Source: JBCDBH01 sp039184055 (lineage in GTDB: Bacteria; Acidobacteriota; Thermoanaerobaculia; Multivoradales; J023). Taken from it: a stretch of DNA of 28,767 nucleotides. Location: positions 1 through 28,767 of the forward strand of contig JBCDBH010000028.1 of NCBI GenBank assembly GCA_039184055.1, in the 5' to 3' direction. Positions 25,523 through 28,767 of the stretch are shown here, in pieces. The position numbers and the translations under genes are program-made. A model generated the notes under the pieces. It saw only the letters and a program-made list of their open reading frames with translations. It made no database searches and was not told the origin of the DNA. How positions within the stretch are numbered: the stretch's first letter is position 1; the number at the start of each line of letters is the position of its first letter.

Positions 25523-26422
25523 TCATCGAATGCCGTGGCGTTTTCTTTTCTGCCACAGCGCCTTGCGACTGATCCCGAGGATCTCGGCGGCCCGCCCCTG
25601 GTGACCGCGTGTGTGGGCCAGGGCGACGAGAATCTGCTCACGTTCGACGGCGGCGAGGCTACGCGGTACGTGCGGCTGGCTGGCGACGGGGGGCGCTGGA
25701 TTCACCTCGTCGCCACCGCTGACGATCAAGGCCCGTTCGAGCGTATTGCGGAGCTCACGGAGATTTCCCGGCCAGTGATGACGCTGCATCCAATCGAGCG
25801 CCGCGGCGGCGAGACGGGGACGCGGGCGTCCGAGTCGACCCGCTAGATCGGTGAGCAAAGCCGCGCAGAGGCTGGGAAGGTCGGCGAGCCGCTCACGCAA
25901 TGGTGGCAGGACGTACACGAATACGCCGAGCCGATAGTAAAGATCGGCACGAAACGCTCCGCTCTCGACCCGAGTCGGTAAATCGGCGCTTCCCAACGCG
26001 ACAAATCGCACGTTCGTTTGCTGCTCGTCACCTCCGAGCGGCGCATAGGTGCGTTCGGCGAGCAGCCGGAGCAGCTTGGGCTGGGCGGTGAGCGGAAGCT
26101 CTTCGACGTGGTCGAGCACCAGAGTGCCGCCCTCGGCACGGTCGACCCGACCGGCGACCGACTCGGTGGCACCGGTAAAGGCACCGGCACGATGACCGAA
26201 AAGCTCGCTCTCGAAAAGCGTCGCGGGCACTACGCCCGGATCGACCTCGACCAGCGGGCCTCCCCGCCTATCGCTCAGCTGATGGATGGCTCGCGCGACG
26301 CGGCTTCGTCCGGTGGCTGGCTCGCCAAGAACGAGAATGGGTACGTCGGCGGCGGCGGCGCGCTCCAAGCCCGCGAGCGCCGACGTCAAGCTCGGCGAAG
26401 CGGCGAGGAGCTCGTCGAGCAC
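25523..26422 (-). CDS. Sigma-54-interacting AAA+ regulator with altered ATPase motifs, Fis-type HTH
   Basis: The 299-residue protein is a bacterial enhancer-binding-protein core without an N-terminal sensor domain. The AAA+ domain begins almost at residue 1. GAFTGA, the loop that contacts sigma-54, is intact at residues 80-85, and the arginines of FRADLYYRL (159, 165) are present. A Fis-type HTH is at the C-terminus (REQILVALAHTRGHQGRAAEILGISRKALW). Walker A reads GEPATGRS with Arg39 in place of Lys, and Walker B reads LVLDHVEE with His105 in place of Glu, both checked in the DNA. These positions normally bind and hydrolyse ATP, so remodelling activity may be lost or modified. GTG 26422 lies 12 bases after the rsfS stop, with no ribosome-binding site. 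Its location implies co-transcription with rsfS and upstream genes. Confidence 0.85.
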   Translation of the reverse strand: MLDELLAASPSLTSALAGLERAAAADVPILVLGEPATGRSRVARAIHQLSDRRGGPLVEVDPGVVPATLFESELFGHRAGAFTGATESVAGRVDRAEGGTLVLDHVEELPLTAQPKLLRLLAERTYAPLGGDEQQTNVRFVALGSADLPTRVESGAFRADLYYRLGVFVYVLPPLRERLADLPSLCAALLTDLAGRLGRPRPRLAAAALDWMQRHHWPGNLRELRNTLERALIVSGGDEVNPAPPVASQPHVPRSLAAVEREQILVALAHTRGHQGRAAEILGISRKALWQKRKRHGIR

Positions 26423-26434
26423 GTTACGGACGGA

Positions 26435-26830
26435 TCAGGAGGTGGGCTCGGAGCGCAAGCGCTCGGTCACGTCCTCGGCATCGGCCCACAGACGTTCGAG
26501 ACCGTAAAAGACTCGCGCTTGGTCGAGAAACACGTGGATCACCATGTCACCACCGAAGTCGACCAGGACCCATCGAGCGTGGTCGTACCCTTCGACATGG
26601 AGTGGTTTGATCCGCATCGGCGCCAACACATCGAGGATGGCGTCGACGATGGCCTGGACCTGCCGTTCGTTGGTACCGCTCGCCAACACGAAGTAGTCGG
26701 TAAAGTCGCTGAGGGTCGCGACATCGAGCACCTTGAGGTCTTCGGCCTTGCGCGCCTCGGCGGCGGCCACCACGGCGCGAAGCATGTCGTCCTGGGTAGC
26801 ATCGGGCTCAGGCTTGACGACTTGCGACAT
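26435..26830 (-). CDS. rsfS: Ribosomal silencing factor RsfS (Iojap/DUF143)
   Basis: The 131-residue protein carries the full RsfS domain: AAEARKAEDLKVLDVATLSD, FTDYFVLASGTNERQVQAIVD, the GYDHARWVLVDFGGDMVIHVF core and RVFYGLERLWADAE. RsfS binds ribosomal protein L14 and blocks subunit joining when nutrients are scarce. Two ATGs are adjacent (26833 and 26830); GGGAG lies one base from the first and four from the second, so 26830 is preferred. The start lies within the end of nadD (a 23-base overlap), which indicates translational coupling. The C-terminal tail (about residues 122-131) is polar and probably flexible. Confidence 0.96.
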   Translation of the reverse strand: MSQVVKPEPDATQDDMLRAVVAAAEARKAEDLKVLDVATLSDFTDYFVLASGTNERQVQAIVDAILDVLAPMRIKPLHVEGYDHARWVLVDFGGDMVIHVFLDQARVFYGLERLWADAEDVTERLRSEPTS

Positions 26831-27434
26831 CATTCTCCCAATAAAGGTCGTATTTACGTATGTAGTCTAGCACCAGGCGAGGAAGCTGACCGCTGCGTGG
26901 CAACTCGCCACGAGCCAGTAGATCCCGCAGCTCGGTGGACGAAACCGTCACCGGCTGGTTGGTGAGAAAGCGAATCTTTCCTTGCTCGACCGCTTGACGA
27001 AGCTCGGGATCGAGCGCGTCGAGCTCGGGACGTTCCTCGCCACCACGGTCGAGAACGGCGACCGGTACATCGAGCAACGAACGCCAGTCTCGCCATGTCG
27101 GCAGACCGGGCAAGGCGTCACTCCCGATGATCAACGTGATCTCCGCATCAGGGTAGAGCGCGCGAAAGTGGCGCAGCGTATCGGCCGTGTAGCTCGCCTC
27201 TTCCCGCAGCTCCCACGGTGAGACGACCAGGCGTCGATCCCACAGCAGCGCCAGCTCGACCATGGCGAAACGCGCCCAGGCGGGAGCGAGCACATCACCG
27301 GCCTTGTGCGGCGGCACGCCGGTCGGCAGGTAGATGACCTGATCGAGTGTCAGCTCCTTGCAGGCGTCGCGCACCGGCTGCAAATGGCCGCTATGAATGG
27401 GGTCGAACGTGCCCCCGTACAAACCGATCTTCAC
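26808..27434 (-). CDS. nadD: Nicotinate-nucleotide adenylyltransferase NadD
   Basis: The 208-residue enzyme makes nicotinic acid adenine dinucleotide from NaMN and ATP in NAD synthesis. GLYGGTFDPIHSGHL is the nucleotidyltransferase signature with the HxGH motif. IYLPTGVPPHK, LIIGSDALPGLPTW and the late VSSTELRDLL (ISSTxIR-type) motif complete the active site. The length is normal for the family. The start is GTG at 27434, which overlaps the obg stop as GTGA, so translation is coupled. The order obg-nadD-rsfS is widely conserved and links ribosome maturation genes to NAD supply. Confidence 0.97.
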   Translation of the reverse strand: MKIGLYGGTFDPIHSGHLQPVRDACKELTLDQVIYLPTGVPPHKAGDVLAPAWARFAMVELALLWDRRLVVSPWELREEASYTADTLRHFRALYPDAEITLIIGSDALPGLPTWRDWRSLLDVPVAVLDRGGEERPELDALDPELRQAVEQGKIRFLTNQPVTVSSTELRDLLARGELPRSGQLPRLVLDYIRKYDLYWENDVASRQA

Positions 27435-28489
27435 GACGAAACCTCATCGGTGTCTGGCATGTCGTCTTCGGGTTCCGCCGTGGCGAGCAAGTCGCGCAGC
27501 GTGAATTCGAGCTGATCGAGCCCGCTACGGGTGGCCGCGCTCACCTCGAGATACGGCAGTCCCCGTTGCTCCGCGGCTTGCCGCAGGTCACGCCGGCGCT
27601 CGTCGTCGACGCTATCCACCTTCGAGCCTACGACCACACGGCGACGCGATAGGAGAGCCGAATCGAACCGTTCCAGCTCGCGCTCGATCGCCTGCAGCGA
27701 CTCGGCCGCGCCGGGACTGTTCTCGTCAGCCGCCAAGACCGAGAGATCGACGAGGTGAACCAGGGCCCGGCAGCGTTCGACATGACGGAGGAATTGAAAG
27801 CCGAGCCCGACGCCGTCCGCGGCCCCCTCGATCAATCCCGGGAGATCGGCGATGACAAACGGCTCGTCGAGCGGACCTCGCGCCACCACACCGAGGTTGG
27901 GTACCAGGGTGGTGAACGGATAGTCGGCGATCTTGGGCTTGGCCGCGGAAAGCGCGCTGATCAACGTCGACTTGCCGGCGTTCGGGAACCCCACCAAACC
28001 GACATCCGCAATGAGCTGAAGCTCGAGCCGTAGCCATCGTTCGACGCCGTCACGCCCCGGGTCGGCCCGTCTCGGAGCTTTGTTGGTCGAGGTCGCGAAG
28101 CGAGCGTTGCCACGGCCGCCGGAACCGCCTTCGGCGACCAGCAGCTTGGCACCGTCCTCGACGATTTCACCGAGTCGCTCGCCGGTATCGCGATCAAAAG
28201 CGATGGTGCCCAACGGCACGGGCAGGATGCGATGACGGCCGCTCTTACCGGTGCGGTTCGAACCTTCGCCATGGCGTCCTCGCTCACCGCGATAGCGCAA
28301 TTTCCCACGTAGGTGATAGAGCGTGTTGCGCCCTTTCTCACCCCGCAAGAAAATGCTCCCGCCACGGCCACCATCACCTCCGGATGGGCCACCACGCGGG
28401 ACGTATTTTTCGCGACGGAATGCGACGCAGCCGTTACCGCCCGCTCCGCCAGCCACGAAAATCTCCGCCTCGTCGAGAAATGTCGGCAT
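27431..28489 (-). CDS. obg: Obg/CgtA ribosome-assembly GTPase
   Basis: The 352-residue protein has the Gly-rich Obg fold (residues 1-158, FVAGGAGGNGCVAFRREKYV) and then a GTPase domain. G1 is GFPNAGKST, G3 is DLPGLIEGA and switch I carries the usual FTTL threonines. The G4 motif reads GSKVD rather than NKxD (checked in the DNA); G5 is SAAT. The chain ends soon after the G domain with an acidic tail, so the optional OCT domain is missing, as in many bacteria. Obg binds the large ribosomal subunit late in assembly and responds to ppGpp. The ATG lies 94 bases after the rpmA stop; CAGGTGAG further upstream is a weak ribosome-binding site. Confidence 0.97.
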   Translation of the reverse strand: MPTFLDEAEIFVAGGAGGNGCVAFRREKYVPRGGPSGGDGGRGGSIFLRGEKGRNTLYHLRGKLRYRGERGRHGEGSNRTGKSGRHRILPVPLGTIAFDRDTGERLGEIVEDGAKLLVAEGGSGGRGNARFATSTNKAPRRADPGRDGVERWLRLELQLIADVGLVGFPNAGKSTLISALSAAKPKIADYPFTTLVPNLGVVARGPLDEPFVIADLPGLIEGAADGVGLGFQFLRHVERCRALVHLVDLSVLAADENSPGAAESLQAIERELERFDSALLSRRRVVVGSKVDSVDDERRRDLRQAAEQRGLPYLEVSAATRSGLDQLEFTLRDLLATAEPEDDMPDTDEVSS

Positions 28490-28583
28490 GATGAAGCAGG
28501 CTCACCTGAACCTGATCAACGTCTCCGCGCGGCGATCCCGGGTCACGTCCGGCGACGCGCCACGGGAGCCGAGCGTGAGCCCG

Positions 28584-28767
28584 TTATTCAGCGAGTGGAT
28601 CGACGTGTACGTACTTGCCGTGGCGACCGCGATCTTGAAATCGAACGACGCCATCGGTGAACGCGAAAAGGGTGTCGTCTTTGCCACGACCGACATTGAC
28701 ACCGGGACGAAATTTGGTGCCGCGTTGCCGGACGAGGATGGTGCCGCCGGTGACGGTCTGGCCGCCT
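28584..28767 (-). CDS. rpmA: 50S ribosomal protein L27, C-terminal part
   Basis: The last 60 residues of L27 are read from the right edge to a TAA at 28584-28586. They include GGQTVTGGTILVRQRGTKF, RPGVNVGRGKDDTLFAFTDG and a final GKYVHVDPLAE. L27 sits near the peptidyl-transferase centre. The start and its flexible N-terminal tail lie outside the window. The gene leads into obg, the standard rplU-rpmA-obg order. The 94-base gap to obg has only a five-base ACGGG/CCCGT inverted repeat near the stop and no T-run, so readthrough into obg is expected. Confidence 0.97.
   Translation of the reverse strand, partial: GGQTVTGGTILVRQRGTKFRPGVNVGRGKDDTLFAFTDGVVRFQDRGRHGKYVHVDPLAE

Noticed and set aside
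28561..28584. Possible terminator between rpmA and obg
   Set aside because: The inverted repeat is only five bases (ACGGG/CCCGT) with no T-run.

Overview
The window is GC-rich, densely packed bacterial DNA. Two lipobox-type signal peptides precede Msr proteins, there is a small outer-membrane-barrel-like protein, and the rpmA-obg-nadD-rsfS core is present. Together these point to a Gram-negative (diderm) bacterium. The large multidomain signalling proteins (Ser/Thr kinase, STAND NTPase, FGE-fold and CHAT domains) are typical of Acidobacteriota or Myxococcota-like lineages, but this placement is inference. No tRNA, rRNA, IS element or CRISPR array was recognised, and no gene-free stretch exceeds about 210 bases.

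Layout. 1-4191: the start of a GPP34-family gene runs off the left edge and diverges from a sulfite-oxidase-type molybdoenzyme. A multi-pass membrane protein of unknown function and a small outer-membrane beta-barrel candidate follow on the minus strand. 4309-9144: one very large minus-strand lipoprotein carries a PPC-like domain, TPRs, a CHAT protease domain and a second caspase-like His/Cys domain. 9329-10990: an exported MsrA and a CPBP-family membrane protein with degraded catalytic residues.

11051-22305 is the most unusual part. Two long paralogous receptors face each other. Both carry an nSTAND1-like NTPase, one membrane span and a C-terminal FGE-fold domain. They differ at the N-terminus: one has DUF4062, the other a Ser/Thr kinase followed by a cyclase-like domain. 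Between them lies a compact plus-strand run: an NTF2/SnoaL-like protein, a YcaO enzyme, a TfuA protein and a lipocalin/DUF1579-like protein. The last three are joined by overlapping stop/start codons. YcaO-TfuA pairs are known to modify peptide backbones (thioamidation), so this may be a signal-gated protein- or peptide-modification system. No obvious precursor peptide is visible.

22366-25485: an exported one-Cys MsrB, a divergent exported RidA-family protein, and a DUF2157/GDYXXLXY membrane pair. 25523-28767 (minus strand): the housekeeping run rpmA (partial), obg, nadD and rsfS with overlapping or close junctions. It ends in a short sigma-54 activator-like protein whose Walker A lysine and Walker B glutamate are both replaced.

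Themes that recur are exported repair of oxidised methionine (MsrA, MsrB) and membrane-anchored sensing with conflict-type domains (CHAT, STAND, DUF4062, FGE fold).
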